Source of the DNA: Rudaea sp.
Lineage (GTDB): Bacteria > Pseudomonadota > Gammaproteobacteria > Xanthomonadales > Rhodanobacteraceae
Direction of reading: 5' to 3'
NCBI GenBank assembly: GCA_031291055.1
Contig: JARLJU010000333.1
Coordinates: 1 to 64,000, forward strand
DNA length: 64,000 bases
Shown: in pieces, positions 36,737-45,298 of the stretch
Numbering within the stretch: the stretch's first letter is position 1
Layout of the letters: every line of letters begins with the position of its first letter
Notes under the pieces: model-generated
Databases searched by the model: none
Seen by the model: only the letters and a program-made list of their open reading frames with translations
What the model was told of the DNA's origin: nothing
Program-made: the position numbers and the translations under genes

Positions 36737-37183
36737 TCAGGATTCCTTGCCAAGCTTGGGCTGGAGCTGGTCGGGCAGGAAGTACCACTGGCCCTTGGTC
36801 TTGATCCAGGTCTCGACCACCAGGCCCGAAGAGGCGACTTTCCCCGCAAGACCCCCAAGATCAACGGAATAATCGACCGAAAGGTGCACTTTGCACACCT
36901 CGGCATCGCATTCCTGCGAGCCGAAACGCACCTTGCTCCAGCGGATGCCACGCCCGTTCATTTCCTTCGCATACGCTTCGCGCGGCTTGGTTTCACGATA
37001 ACCGGGGGACAGATAGTCGTAGGCCTTTTCGGCCTGGTGCGCAATGAGCAGATCCCAGCGCTCCACGGCCCGCGTGCGGATCACCGAGTTGTCCTGGTCC
37101 TTCACGCCGGCCATGCAGCCCGCCAATGCCACCAACACCAGCAGGGCGCCGCGTTGCAAAAAATATACGTTTTTACTTTTCAC
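36737..37183 (-). CDS. Small lipoprotein trailing the T2SS operon
   Basis: 148 residues with lipobox LVALAGC near position 23. The mature part (VIRTRAVERWDLLIAHQAEKAYDYLSPGYRET, VHLSVDYSVDLGG, VVETWIKTKGQWYFLP) has the feel of a small NTF2-like or DUF4440-type cone fold, though this is uncertain. The gene begins inside the last codons of gspD (11-base overlap), so it is translated with the secretion operon. It may be an accessory lipoprotein of the secretin, but no family was recognised. Confidence 0.7.
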   Translation of the reverse strand: MKSKNVYFLQRGALLVLVALAGCMAGVKDQDNSVIRTRAVERWDLLIAHQAEKAYDYLSPGYRETKPREAYAKEMNGRGIRWSKVRFGSQECDAEVCKVHLSVDYSVDLGGLAGKVASSGLVVETWIKTKGQWYFLPDQLQPKLGKES

Positions 37184-39572
37184 CTGGTTTGTCCTCTTCG
37201 ACTTTCGGTGGTTCGGAAATGAGTTGTTCGGGTTTTGGCAGCGGCGGCGGCGCGGGAGCGGCAGCCGGATGCTCCGTGGCGTCCTTCGCGCGCAGCGGTG
37301 CGAGGGACTCGAATTTCTTTTCGTATTCGGTGGTCATCTGGCGTGCGTCGTCGGCGTTGTAGATGACGCGCGGCGTGATCAACACGATCAGTTCGGTGCG
37401 ATGGTGCGTCTTCGACGTGTTGCCGAACAAGTTGCCAAGCAGCGGAATGCTGCTGAGCAGCGGCACGCCGGATTTGTTGGTCTGGTCCGTATCTTGGATC
37501 ATACCGCCAAGCAATACAGTCTCGCCGCTTTGTACCGCCACCTGGGTCTGCAGATTGCGCTGGTTGATGGGCGGATTGGGATTGCTTCCGGACGCGTTGC
37601 CGGGCGCCGTATCCTGCTGCTGCACATCCATATACACCAGGCCACCCGGATTCACGCGCGGCTTGATATCCAGGGTAATGCCCGTGCTGATGTACGACGC
37701 CTGCCCGATGCCGGTATTGGTGACCGAATTTTCGGCTGTGCTGGTCGTCGTGCCCACGCCGGTGACGCCGATGATCGACGTAGAAATGACGGGAACCTGC
37801 GTGCCCACCGTGATCTGCGCCTCCTGGTTGTTCATCACCACCAACGACGGTGTTGACAGGATCTTGGTATTGCCGCTGGTTTGCAGCGAATTGAGAGCGA
37901 CCTGGAAATTCTTGTTGAGGAAGGAATAGAACAATCCCGAGCCACCATTGGGACTTGGCGGCGAAGACCCTCCGAGTGAGCTGCGCTGCCGGTTGGCTGC
38001 CCCATTCTGACTGACAAACGGCGGGTTGTACGTATACCCGGTCGATGAACTGTTCACCCCATTGCTCGTATTGATCAACCCTGCCAACCACCATTGCACG
38101 CCGAATTCCAGATCGCCGTCGAGCGTCACTTCGAGGATCTTTGCCTCGATCTGCACCTGCAGCGGCGAGATATCCAGGCGATGAATCGCCGACAGGATCG
38201 AATCCCATTCACCGGGCGTCGCCATGATCAGCAACTGATTGTTCTCTTCGATCGGCGTGATGCGGATGTCGGTTTCCTTCTGCCCCGCTGCGTTCGGCGT
38301 GCCGGTGCCGGTCGTACTCAGGTTGGAGGCCGTATTGGCGCCGTTCACACCGAGCGACTTGCCCTGGCCGATTTGCGAGTTCGTCCCGCCGACACCACCG
38401 ACACCGCTGGAGCCGCTATTGAAAGCGCCGATGCTTACCGCCTTCATGCCCGGCGCGACGTTGCCGGAGTTGCTGGACCTGGTCGAGGTGCGTCCGGTAT
38501 AGATCGCATTGAGATGATCGGAAAGATCCACAGCTTTTACATTTTTCACATCGTATACATAAAGCTGGGTGCCATTTTCGCCAACACCGATATCCAGCCG
38601 GTACAACCAGGTCTCGGCCTGTTTCAGATAGTCCGGTTGCGGCGTGATGACGACGATGGAGTTGGTCGTATCCATCGGAATGAAACGGAACATGCCGGCC
38701 AGCGGCGATTCGCCGGTGGCGCCGAAGATCTTGTCCAGTTCCGGCATTATCTTGGTCACATCCGTGTTGCGCAGGCTGTACACGCCCACCGACATGCCCT
38801 TGAGCCAGTCGACGTCGAATACTTCGATGCTGCGCTGATAATTGGCCAGCTCCGACGCAGTGCCGGCCATGATGATCATGTTGCGCGCATTGTCCGCCGA
38901 TACCACGGCGTCGGCCTTGGCGAAGGGCTTGAGCAGCTTCTGCATCTCGGTTGCCGCAATGTATTTCAGCGGATACACGCGCACCTCGTAACCCTGCGCG
39001 ATATTCGGCGGCGCAATCCGCGGCGTGAGGTTGCCGGGAATGGCGTCCTTGACCGGCAGCACTTCGTAGCGGCCTTCCTTGCGGATCATGGTGTTGTTGG
39101 TCCAGGCCAGCAGCATCTCCAGGATGGGCATGGCCTGTTCGGGTGTGATCGGCCTGGATGTGGAAAATGTCACATTGCCGGTGACATTCGGGGCTACCGT
39201 GTAGTTTTCCTTGAGCAGCGATCCGAGGATGGCCTGCACCACGGCCTGGATCGGCTGGTTTTCGAAATTGAACGTGACCTGGCCTTCTGCCGCCGGCCGC
39301 GAGGAAACCGGCGCACGCGCCGCCTGTTCATCGATGAACTTGCCGCTGCCAGGCTGGACCTCGGCCTTGTGGCCATGCGACTTGTCGTCGGTCTTGATCT
39401 GGATCGGGTTTTCGTCGTCGTGCTGCGCCATCCGCACCGCCGTGTCCGGCGAAGGCGGTGTCGGCGTCAGTTCGGCATCGACGGAACCGGCCTTGGGCAC
39501 GGATACGGTGGCACAACCGGCGAGCAGAACCACCAGCAACGTGACGCTGAGAATGTGTGGGCGTATTGACAC
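37173..39572 (-). CDS. gspD: Type II secretion system secretin GspD (XpsD-like, lipoprotein)
   Basis: 799 residues from the GTG at 39572; a GTG at 39581 is possible, but GGAG spacing favours the inner codon. The signal peptide has lipobox LLAGC, so the secretin carries its own lipid anchor as XpsD does. N-domains (FNFENQPIQAVVQAILGSLL, PLKYIAATEMQKLLKPF, VYDVKNVKAVDLSDHLN) precede the secretin core (EAQITVGTQVPVISTS, LDIKPRVNPGGLVYMDVQQ, VLLGGMIQDTDQ, VPLLSSIPLLGNLFG). A Gly/Ser/Asn-rich loop near residue 400 and a second near 530 are insertions typical of this lineage. It forms the outer-membrane channel. Confidence 0.95.
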   Translation of the reverse strand: MSIRPHILSVTLLVVLLAGCATVSVPKAGSVDAELTPTPPSPDTAVRMAQHDDENPIQIKTDDKSHGHKAEVQPGSGKFIDEQAARAPVSSRPAAEGQVTFNFENQPIQAVVQAILGSLLKENYTVAPNVTGNVTFSTSRPITPEQAMPILEMLLAWTNNTMIRKEGRYEVLPVKDAIPGNLTPRIAPPNIAQGYEVRVYPLKYIAATEMQKLLKPFAKADAVVSADNARNMIIMAGTASELANYQRSIEVFDVDWLKGMSVGVYSLRNTDVTKIMPELDKIFGATGESPLAGMFRFIPMDTTNSIVVITPQPDYLKQAETWLYRLDIGVGENGTQLYVYDVKNVKAVDLSDHLNAIYTGRTSTRSSNSGNVAPGMKAVSIGAFNSGSSGVGGVGGTNSQIGQGKSLGVNGANTASNLSTTGTGTPNAAGQKETDIRITPIEENNQLLIMATPGEWDSILSAIHRLDISPLQVQIEAKILEVTLDGDLEFGVQWWLAGLINTSNGVNSSSTGYTYNPPFVSQNGAANRQRSSLGGSSPPSPNGGSGLFYSFLNKNFQVALNSLQTSGNTKILSTPSLVVMNNQEAQITVGTQVPVISTSIIGVTGVGTTTSTAENSVTNTGIGQASYISTGITLDIKPRVNPGGLVYMDVQQQDTAPGNASGSNPNPPINQRNLQTQVAVQSGETVLLGGMIQDTDQTNKSGVPLLSSIPLLGNLFGNTSKTHHRTELIVLITPRVIYNADDARQMTTEYEKKFESLAPLRAKDATEHPAAAPAPPPLPKPEQLISEPPKVEEDKPGEK

Positions 39573-39596
39573 GTGGTGCACTCCGGTACGATTCGC

Positions 39597-40316
39597 TTAG
39601 TGTTGCGGTGGTTTTTGCTGCTCTTTCAGGCGTTCGGCTTCGTCGCGCATCTGTTTGCGGCGTTCCTCGATGCGACGCTGCAATTCCTCTGCTTGATTGG
39701 CCTTGTCCGGGTTCGCCGGTGCGGGCGCCGCCGGCATGTTGCCTGCGCGACTACCGCCTTGATGCGCACCGGGACGAGCTGTGGCCCCCGGTGCGCCCGG
39801 TTTTGGACTGGCAACTGCGGTCGACAGTTCCACTTCGACTTCATCGCCGGCGCCTTCCCTGAATATCGCGCTGCGTTGCTTGACCCGGGTCAGCGTCCAG
39901 CCGCCCAGGTCCCCGGGCAGCGGCATGCCTTCCTTGATGGCGACGGAATCGTTCTTGGCGGTATCGTGAATCATCGCCAGATGCAATTCCGGGGTAAGGA
40001 TGATCCCGGTCAGGCTGATGTTCAACGGCACCGGCGGGGCCGTCGGTGCCACCGGCTCGGGAACATCCGGCGTGGGCTTGCGGTCCTCATTGAACAATGG
40101 CCGTTCCACGGTCTGCGCGAAACTGGCTTCCGCCGGCAATTTGAATTGCGCACGCTCGATGCCGCCCACGCCCAGCCCCGCCACCGCGTCGTCGTCCGCC
40201 GGCAACCAGTGATACCCGCGCCCGAAACCGATCTGCAGCGCGAGCGCGAGCAACAGCAGCACGGCGCATGCCGCGGCCAGGATCAAGGTCAGCAATTTCG
40301 CGCCCTGGATACTCAT
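39597..40316 (-). CDS. gspN: Type II secretion protein GspN/GspC-like (XpsN)
   Basis: 239 residues: an N-terminal membrane helix (LLTLILAAACAVLLLLALAL), a homology-region-like beta domain (LNISLTGIILTPELHLAMIHD, then AIKEGMPLPGDLGGWTLTRV) similar to the GspC HR domain, and a Pro/Ala linker ending in a charged helix (ELQRRIEERRKQMRDEAERL). Position between gspM and gspD matches Xanthomonas xpsN, whose product bridges XpsL/M and the secretin. The start overlaps the gspM stop by one base. Confidence 0.85.
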   Translation of the reverse strand: MSIQGAKLLTLILAAACAVLLLLALALQIGFGRGYHWLPADDDAVAGLGVGGIERAQFKLPAEASFAQTVERPLFNEDRKPTPDVPEPVAPTAPPVPLNISLTGIILTPELHLAMIHDTAKNDSVAIKEGMPLPGDLGGWTLTRVKQRSAIFREGAGDEVEVELSTAVASPKPGAPGATARPGAHQGGSRAGNMPAAPAPANPDKANQAEELQRRIEERRKQMRDEAERLKEQQKPPQH

Positions 40317-40927
40317 CAGGCCGACTTCCCGGGTTTGCGCAGATAGCCGGACAGATTGAAACGGATGTCAAGCGCACTCGGAGGCGCCGGCTTGCCACCC
40401 GGAGGCACGTATCCGCCCTGCTGCCGATAGATCGATATCTGTTCGATGAACAGGTACGGATTGCCATTTTCCAGTTCGTAGAAAATGCCCGCGAGCGGTT
40501 CCAGGTCGCAGCGCATGCGCACCTGGATGGTGACGCGCTGGTAGAGTTCTTCGTCACCGCCCTTGAAATTGGAATTGCTCACGATCGAACAGCGATTCTC
40601 ATCCTTTACGCGCGCACCGATCGCCTGCTTCAGGCGCTGGGTCAGGTCGGAAAACGCGCTGTTGGAATCGGCATCGGTGAGGAAGGCCTGATTGTTCTGC
40701 TCGAAGGTGCGCACTTCGGTGAGGCGCTTTTCGATCTCGGTGCGTTGTCCTGCCATCTGCCGGAAACGCTGCTGCTGCTCGGCCAGATCATGCATCTGAT
40801 CGGCAATCGCCAGGTGCGGCGCCACGAACCACCAGTGCACGCCGACGACGTAACCGATCATCACCACGATCAGCAGCAGGACGACGGCGAGAAAACGGCT
40901 GTTACGGGCTTCCGGCAGCAGGCGCAT
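40316..40927 (-). CDS. gspM: Type II secretion protein GspM
   Basis: 203 residues from the ATG at 40927, chosen for the GGAGGGAG ribosome site seven bases upstream. One membrane helix (FLAVVLLLIVVMIGYVVGV), a coiled-coil (MHDLAEQQQRFRQMAGQRTEIEKRL) and a ferredoxin-like domain (DEELYQRVTIQVRMRCDLEPLAGIFYELENG) correspond to GspM. It pairs with GspL at the inner membrane. The start lies inside the gspL coding end. Confidence 0.88.
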   Translation of the reverse strand: MRLLPEARNSRFLAVVLLLIVVMIGYVVGVHWWFVAPHLAIADQMHDLAEQQQRFRQMAGQRTEIEKRLTEVRTFEQNNQAFLTDADSNSAFSDLTQRLKQAIGARVKDENRCSIVSNSNFKGGDEELYQRVTIQVRMRCDLEPLAGIFYELENGNPYLFIEQISIYRQQGGYVPPGGKPAPPSALDIRFNLSGYLRKPGKSA

Positions 40928-42116
40928 TCTTGCTCCCTCCATCCTTGCGGCCGTCGACCGGTTTGGTTTCGTGCGGTGCGTCGGCGCCGGCCGGCTTGCG
41001 GAATTCCAGCGTGATATTGAAACGGTCTTTCTTGGTGCGCGGGTCCGGCTGGATCGTCCCCTGCACGCTGGGATTGGTGAGCATCTCGGATTTCTGCAGC
41101 AGGCCGATCAGCTTGGACGCATCGCTGCTCAATCCCTGCAGCTCGATCTTGTTCTTGTCGTCGATGTTCAGGCGTTCGATGTAAGTGTCGTCGGGCAGGC
41201 GCACGGTCAGGTCGTTGAGCAGGGCGACCATCAGCGGGGTCTCGCGCTTCTTGCGGCTGAGGAAATTGGCCGAGGCGATCGTGTCTTCCAGGGTCTTGCG
41301 CAACTGCGCCACCTGTTTCGCATCATTTTGCGCCTTTTCCACTTCTACCGTCATCGCTGCAAGCGCGGATTCGCGATTGTCCAGCGACAGCAGCATGGCG
41401 GTCACCAGCAGCACGACTGCCGCCGCGGCGAGGGCCAGATTCAGGCGCAGGCGCAGATTCTTGCGGCGCAGGCGGCGCTCCGGCGGCAGCAGGTTCAGCC
41501 CCGAGCGGACGCTGCCGGACCCGTCGCGCCAGCAGTCCACGCCGTCGAGCAGGGCGCCACTGGCGGCCAGCGCCGTCAGCTCGCCATCGAGCTGGCTGCG
41601 CGGCACCACGGTAAGTTCGATCTGCAGATTGCGTTCGGCCGCCGTGCGGTTCGCGACGCGGTAGTCGAAATACACCTGGTCGGCCTTGAACGGGGTCTGT
41701 CGATCCATCTCGAACGTCAGCACCTGGCGCAGGTTGTCTTCCGCAGCGGCGGGCAGGGCGATCGAGCGCTGCAGCGTGCGTTCGCGGCGAATGCAGTAGA
41801 ACTGGCGCAGGTTCGGATCATCGATCTGTCTGCGCATCCGCGTGTATGCCGCTTTCTGCGCATCCGCCGGCTCACTGGCCGGGATGCGGCCAAGTTCGAC
41901 GCTGCCATCGCCGGATTGGCGCCAGAGGACGAGTTCCTGGCCCTGGTTTTCCAGCAACAGTGCATCCGAGCGCTCGGCCAGCAGGGCATGCCACCGCTGT
42001 GGCAGCAGTGCCGCAAGCTCCCGCCCCCACCAGGCGAGGAATCGCGGCAGGGGCGTTCTGGCGTAGCGCGTCCGCAAGCGGGCGAGCTGAATGTCGAGCG
42101 CGTCTGTGATGCTCAT
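40902..42116 (-). CDS. gspL: Type II secretion protein GspL (PilM/PilN-like)
   Basis: 404 residues. The cytoplasmic actin-like half ends in FEMDRQTPFKADQVYFDYRV and LIELTVVPRSQLD-like segments; one membrane helix follows (LALAAAAVVLLVTAMLL), then a periplasmic coiled-coil and PilN-like domain (LMVALLNDLTVRLPDDTYIERLNI). It anchors the GspE ATPase to the inner-membrane platform. The C-terminus is Lys/Gly/Ala-rich. The start overlaps the gspK stop (ATGA). Confidence 0.9.
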   Translation of the reverse strand: MSITDALDIQLARLRTRYARTPLPRFLAWWGRELAALLPQRWHALLAERSDALLLENQGQELVLWRQSGDGSVELGRIPASEPADAQKAAYTRMRRQIDDPNLRQFYCIRRERTLQRSIALPAAAEDNLRQVLTFEMDRQTPFKADQVYFDYRVANRTAAERNLQIELTVVPRSQLDGELTALAASGALLDGVDCWRDGSGSVRSGLNLLPPERRLRRKNLRLRLNLALAAAAVVLLVTAMLLSLDNRESALAAMTVEVEKAQNDAKQVAQLRKTLEDTIASANFLSRKKRETPLMVALLNDLTVRLPDDTYIERLNIDDKNKIELQGLSSDASKLIGLLQKSEMLTNPSVQGTIQPDPRTKKDRFNITLEFRKPAGADAPHETKPVDGRKDGGSKNAPAAGSP

Positions 42117-43018
42117 CGGGAGGTTTCGTCGTCGCGCCAGCGCAGCACGGTGTAAGGTCTTCCGGCCGCGCCAAGCCCACCCAAGCGGATACTGGCGTCG
42201 AGCACGGTGCTGGCGCCGTTCGCAAGCGTGGCACGGGATTTGACAGTGTACGTGTTCCCGCCGCCATTGGCCACGATCGGCGTGCCGTCGGGCATGGTCA
42301 GTGCCGCCGCCGCGCCCTGGCCCGGCTGGATCTGTTGCCGCGCCTGGATCAGTTGCTGCGCCAGCTCCGGCGTCATGCCCGGCAGGGCAAGAAGGACTTC
42401 CAGCGGCGCATAGGCAGGATTGGGTGCGCCACCACCCGAGTAGATGGTGATTGCCGGCTCAATCCGCGAGTACAGCTCGTAGTTCATGCCGAACACCTGC
42501 TGCACTTCCGAGACGGTCTGGAACGGCGCGTTGCGCGGCACATACGACAATCCCGCCGCCTTGTACTCGGCGGATTCGGCACCGTGCGGCAGCGGCACGT
42601 CGTCGGCATCGCGCCAGTCCTGGATCGCATCGGACAACGCCGCAGCCTGATCGGTGTTCGCGCCGATGGAAACGAACAGCGCCTGCAACAAGGTGGCATC
42701 GGCGGAGTTGATGTCGATCTTGCCGGACTCATCGGTGATTTCGACACGCACCTGTGCGGTATCGAATGCAAACTCGTAGGGACGCCCGTCACCGACCCAG
42801 CGCGTGAGCTGATCGGGATTGCGCAGTTCGTAGACCGCGCGCTCGAGTCCGGCTTCGGCGGCGAAACGCGCGGTTGTCGTGTCGAACAAGTGCCGCGACT
42901 CGAGATTCTCGGTGCGTGCGATCAGGGCGAAGCTGCCCAGCAGCACGCTCATCAGGGCAATGACCCAAAGCACCAGGATCAACGCCACGCCACGCTGACG
43001 CGGACCAAGCCGGAACAT
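42113..43018 (-). CDS. gspK: Type II secretion minor pseudopilin GspK
   Basis: 301 residues from the ATG at 43018 (a GTG at 43021 directly precedes it). The leader is short (MFRLGPRQRG) and is cleaved before VALILVLWVIALMSVLL. The large globular domain has the family blocks ESRHLFDTTTARFAAEAGLE, DINSADATLLQAL and YAPLEVLLALPGMTPELAQQL (a helix-hairpin-helix-like insertion). As usual for GspK, position +5 is not Glu, so it sits at the pilus tip. The start overlaps the gspJ stop. Confidence 0.93.
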   Translation of the reverse strand: MFRLGPRQRGVALILVLWVIALMSVLLGSFALIARTENLESRHLFDTTTARFAAEAGLERAVYELRNPDQLTRWVGDGRPYEFAFDTAQVRVEITDESGKIDINSADATLLQALFVSIGANTDQAAALSDAIQDWRDADDVPLPHGAESAEYKAAGLSYVPRNAPFQTVSEVQQVFGMNYELYSRIEPAITIYSGGGAPNPAYAPLEVLLALPGMTPELAQQLIQARQQIQPGQGAAAALTMPDGTPIVANGGGNTYTVKSRATLANGASTVLDASIRLGGLGAAGRPYTVLRWRDDETSR

Positions 43019-43719
43019 CACTTGCCCGCTCCAGCGCGGATCGAGGTCGGCAGGAACGATTGCCGCACGGCGCCGGCATTGAGCATCAGCGGAACATCCA
43101 GGATCGGCCAGGGCATCTGCACGCCGGGCTGCATGGCCAGGCGGATGCGCACCATCAGCGGCGTCACTCCCGGATCGGGCCAGTCGCTGCTCCAGTTGGT
43201 GAGTTGGCCCTGGTCGTCCAGCGTGCGGTACTCAAAACGTCCGTCGCGGATGTGATCGAGGAGGACGACGGGTTCCACATCGCTGTTTTTTGATTTTTGC
43301 ACATCGAACCCATTGAGCATCGCATCGGTGAACACCAGTTGCAGACCGTCCGCGCCGCGCGCGAGTTCCAGTGTTTGTACGTACGGACCGCCGCGGCTGA
43401 GATAACCCGGCATCGGCGCGACAAAGCGCATGTACTGATCGCGGCCCTCGAAAACATACATGCTGCCGTCGGCATCGTTCTGCGCGAACGTCAGCGGCAG
43501 GATGCGGCTGATCTGATGGCGCAGGAATTCCTGCGCCGTGCGCAGGCGGTCGGCGCGGTCGATTGCGGCCTCGCCCGCGCGCATCGCGTTCGCCGCGGCA
43601 TGGATGCCGCTGTAGGCGCCGGCAATGAGCAGCGCGAGCAGGATGATGGCCAGCAACACCTCGAGCAGGGAAAAGCCGCGCATCCGCGCCATGTGCGGCG
43701 GCAATGCGTGCGCGATCAT
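43018..43719 (-). CDS. gspJ: Type II secretion minor pseudopilin GspJ
   Basis: 233 residues. The prepilin motif MRG|FSLLEVLLAIILLALLIAGAYS follows a 15-residue leader; AGEAAIDRADRLRTAQEFLRHQISRILPL and VFEGRDQYMRFVAPMPGYLSRGGPY are GspJ-specific. It complexes with GspI and GspK at the pseudopilus tip. The gene overlaps gspI by four bases (ATGA). Confidence 0.92.
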   Translation of the reverse strand: MIAHALPPHMARMRGFSLLEVLLAIILLALLIAGAYSGIHAAANAMRAGEAAIDRADRLRTAQEFLRHQISRILPLTFAQNDADGSMYVFEGRDQYMRFVAPMPGYLSRGGPYVQTLELARGADGLQLVFTDAMLNGFDVQKSKNSDVEPVVLLDHIRDGRFEYRTLDDQGQLTNWSSDWPDPGVTPLMVRIRLAMQPGVQMPWPILDVPLMLNAGAVRQSFLPTSIRAGAGK

Positions 43720-44237
43720 TGCTTGCTGTTCCCGGAAGGCAGCACGGTGGAACGCACCTGGCCGTTGTCCGGAGTAACCGCACGCAACGTGACGAAGCGC
43801 GCGTTGTGGGTCATGTAGTAAGTGCCCCAGGTGACCACCAATTCAAGCTGGTACAGATCGATGTTGTTGGCTACGGGCGTCACCACCGGCGCCTGGGCGT
43901 TCTTGTTGCCGGCAAGCGGCGCGGCCGTCTGCGGCTCTTCCGGCGGCTGGATCTTGGCCACGCGCAACCGCCAGCTGTACTTGTCGTCGAAATTTCCGCT
44001 CGCGTCGCCTTCCTGCAATGTCTCGCCTACACCCTGCGTGTCCAGCAACGATTGCGCCCACAGCGACGCCCGCGTGTAGTCGGCCGCCTGCGCCGTGGTG
44101 TGCAGGCAACCGCTCAATATCTGCAACAGCACGCCGAAGCCCAGCGCGAAGATCACGAACGCCGCAACCAGTTCGATCAAGGTGAAGCCGCGCTGGCGCG
44201 ACGGCAGCATCCGGATTGGAGCACGGCGACAATGCAT
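43716..44237 (-). CDS. gspI: Type II secretion minor pseudopilin GspI
   Basis: 173 residues from the ATG at 44237; an internal ATG ten codons on is possible. The prepilin motif RQRG|FTLIELVAAFVIFALGFGVLLQ is followed by SGCLHTTAQAADYTRASLWAQSLLD, then a Pro/Ala-rich insertion (EEPQTAAPLAGNKNAQAP) before the final strands LYQLELVVTWG. The 37 bases between gspH and gspI are A/T-rich and contain no clear terminator. Confidence 0.9.
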   Translation of the reverse strand: MHCRRAPIRMLPSRQRGFTLIELVAAFVIFALGFGVLLQILSGCLHTTAQAADYTRASLWAQSLLDTQGVGETLQEGDASGNFDDKYSWRLRVAKIQPPEEPQTAAPLAGNKNAQAPVVTPVANNIDLYQLELVVTWGTYYMTHNARFVTLRAVTPDNGQVRSTVLPSGNSKQ

Positions 44238-44274
44238 GATCGGCTTCAATATTCCATTAGTGTAAAAGTGTAAA

Positions 44275-44823
44275 TCAACGCACGGCCACTTCTTCGCGCA
44301 CCACCTGGCCGGTGAGCCAGCTGACATTGATGCGCCACTCGCGTTGCCCCATGAACACCGAAATATGGCCGCCGGTCGAGGCCCCATCCGGGAAGAAGCG
44401 GATGCGTCCGGACGTCTGGCCGGTCTGTTCGCTGTCGGCCGTCAGCAGGGTCATGTGCATGCTGGCGGGAAGTTTGACCAACGCCTTGCCAGGCGCCTGA
44501 TACGTATTGTTCTGCAAATCGATGTCCAGCGCGGCCTGTTGCCCCTTCACGATCGCCTGGCCGCGCGTGTAGCGCAACGCGGCGACCAGATCGCGGCTGG
44601 CGGCCTGGACCCTGGCGTTGCCCATGCTCTTTGAAAAGGACAGCGATACCACGCTGATCGCTATTCCGATCAGCACGATGACAGCGACCAGTTCGATCAG
44701 GCTGAAACCGTGCTGGCGCCGGGAACCGGCAATCGGGAATCGGCAATGGACAAAGCCGGGGCGCAGTGCAAAAGCGGCGCTGGCAGCTGCTCCTGTTCCC
44801 GATTCCCTACTCCCGGTTCCCAT
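44275..44823 (-). CDS. gspH: Type II secretion minor pseudopilin GspH with a long leader
   Basis: 182 residues as the frame stands. The prepilin site QHG|FSLIELVAVIVLIGIAISVVS comes only after 39 residues, whereas leaders are usually 6-15. The extra stretch is encoded by degenerate GGGAATCGGGAA-type repeat words that elsewhere lie between genes, so either a repeat has been absorbed into the leader or an unrecognised start further in is used. The mature domain (AASRDLVAALRYTRGQAIVKG, SGRIRFFPDGASTGGHISVF) is normal GspH. Confidence 0.85.
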   Translation of the reverse strand: MGTGSRESGTGAAASAAFALRPGFVHCRFPIAGSRRQHGFSLIELVAVIVLIGIAISVVSLSFSKSMGNARVQAASRDLVAALRYTRGQAIVKGQQAALDIDLQNNTYQAPGKALVKLPASMHMTLLTADSEQTGQTSGRIRFFPDGASTGGHISVFMGQREWRINVSWLTGQVVREEVAVR

Positions 44824-44826
44824 GCT

Positions 44827-45291
44827 TCATTCCCAGTTACCGAAGTCTTTGTTCAGGCCGTCGCCACCCGGGGCGCCATCCTTGCCATAGAAGATGATGT
44901 CGAAGTCACCGTGATCACCGGGCGCCTTGTAGAAATACGGATGCTGGAAGGGATCCTTCAGATCGCCGGGTTTCGCGTACGGGCCATTCCAGTTGGTGGC
45001 GTTGCCGGGCCGGGTCACCAGGTCGTTGATGCTCTGCGGTGCCGAGCCATTGTCGAGCATGTACGCCTGCACCTTCATCTCCAGCGAATGCACGCCGGCG
45101 ATGCCGGCCTTGTACTCGCCGCTCTGGAAATTCTGCATCACCTTGCCGCCGACGATCGCCATGACGATGCCAATCAGCACAAGCACCGCAATCATTTCGA
45201 TCAGGGTGAAACCGGATGCACGCGAGCGTGCCGCGAATGCATGTTGATCAAGCGAGCGCAGGGCGCGTGGCGAAATTTTATACATGTCCAT
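44827..45291 (-). CDS. gspG: Type II secretion major pseudopilin GspG
   Basis: 154 residues. Prepilin motif ASG|FTLIEMIAVLVLIGIVMAIVGGKV after a 27-residue leader, then GIAGVHSLEMKVQAYMLDNGSAPQSINDLVTRP and the Ca-site loop region ending FDIIFYGKDGAPGGDG. GspG polymerises into the pseudopilus that pushes substrates through the secretin. Seven bases separate it from gspF. Confidence 0.95.
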   Translation of the reverse strand: MDMYKISPRALRSLDQHAFAARSRASGFTLIEMIAVLVLIGIVMAIVGGKVMQNFQSGEYKAGIAGVHSLEMKVQAYMLDNGSAPQSINDLVTRPGNATNWNGPYAKPGDLKDPFQHPYFYKAPGDHGDFDIIFYGKDGAPGGDGLNKDFGNWE

Positions 45292-45298
45292 GGTTATC

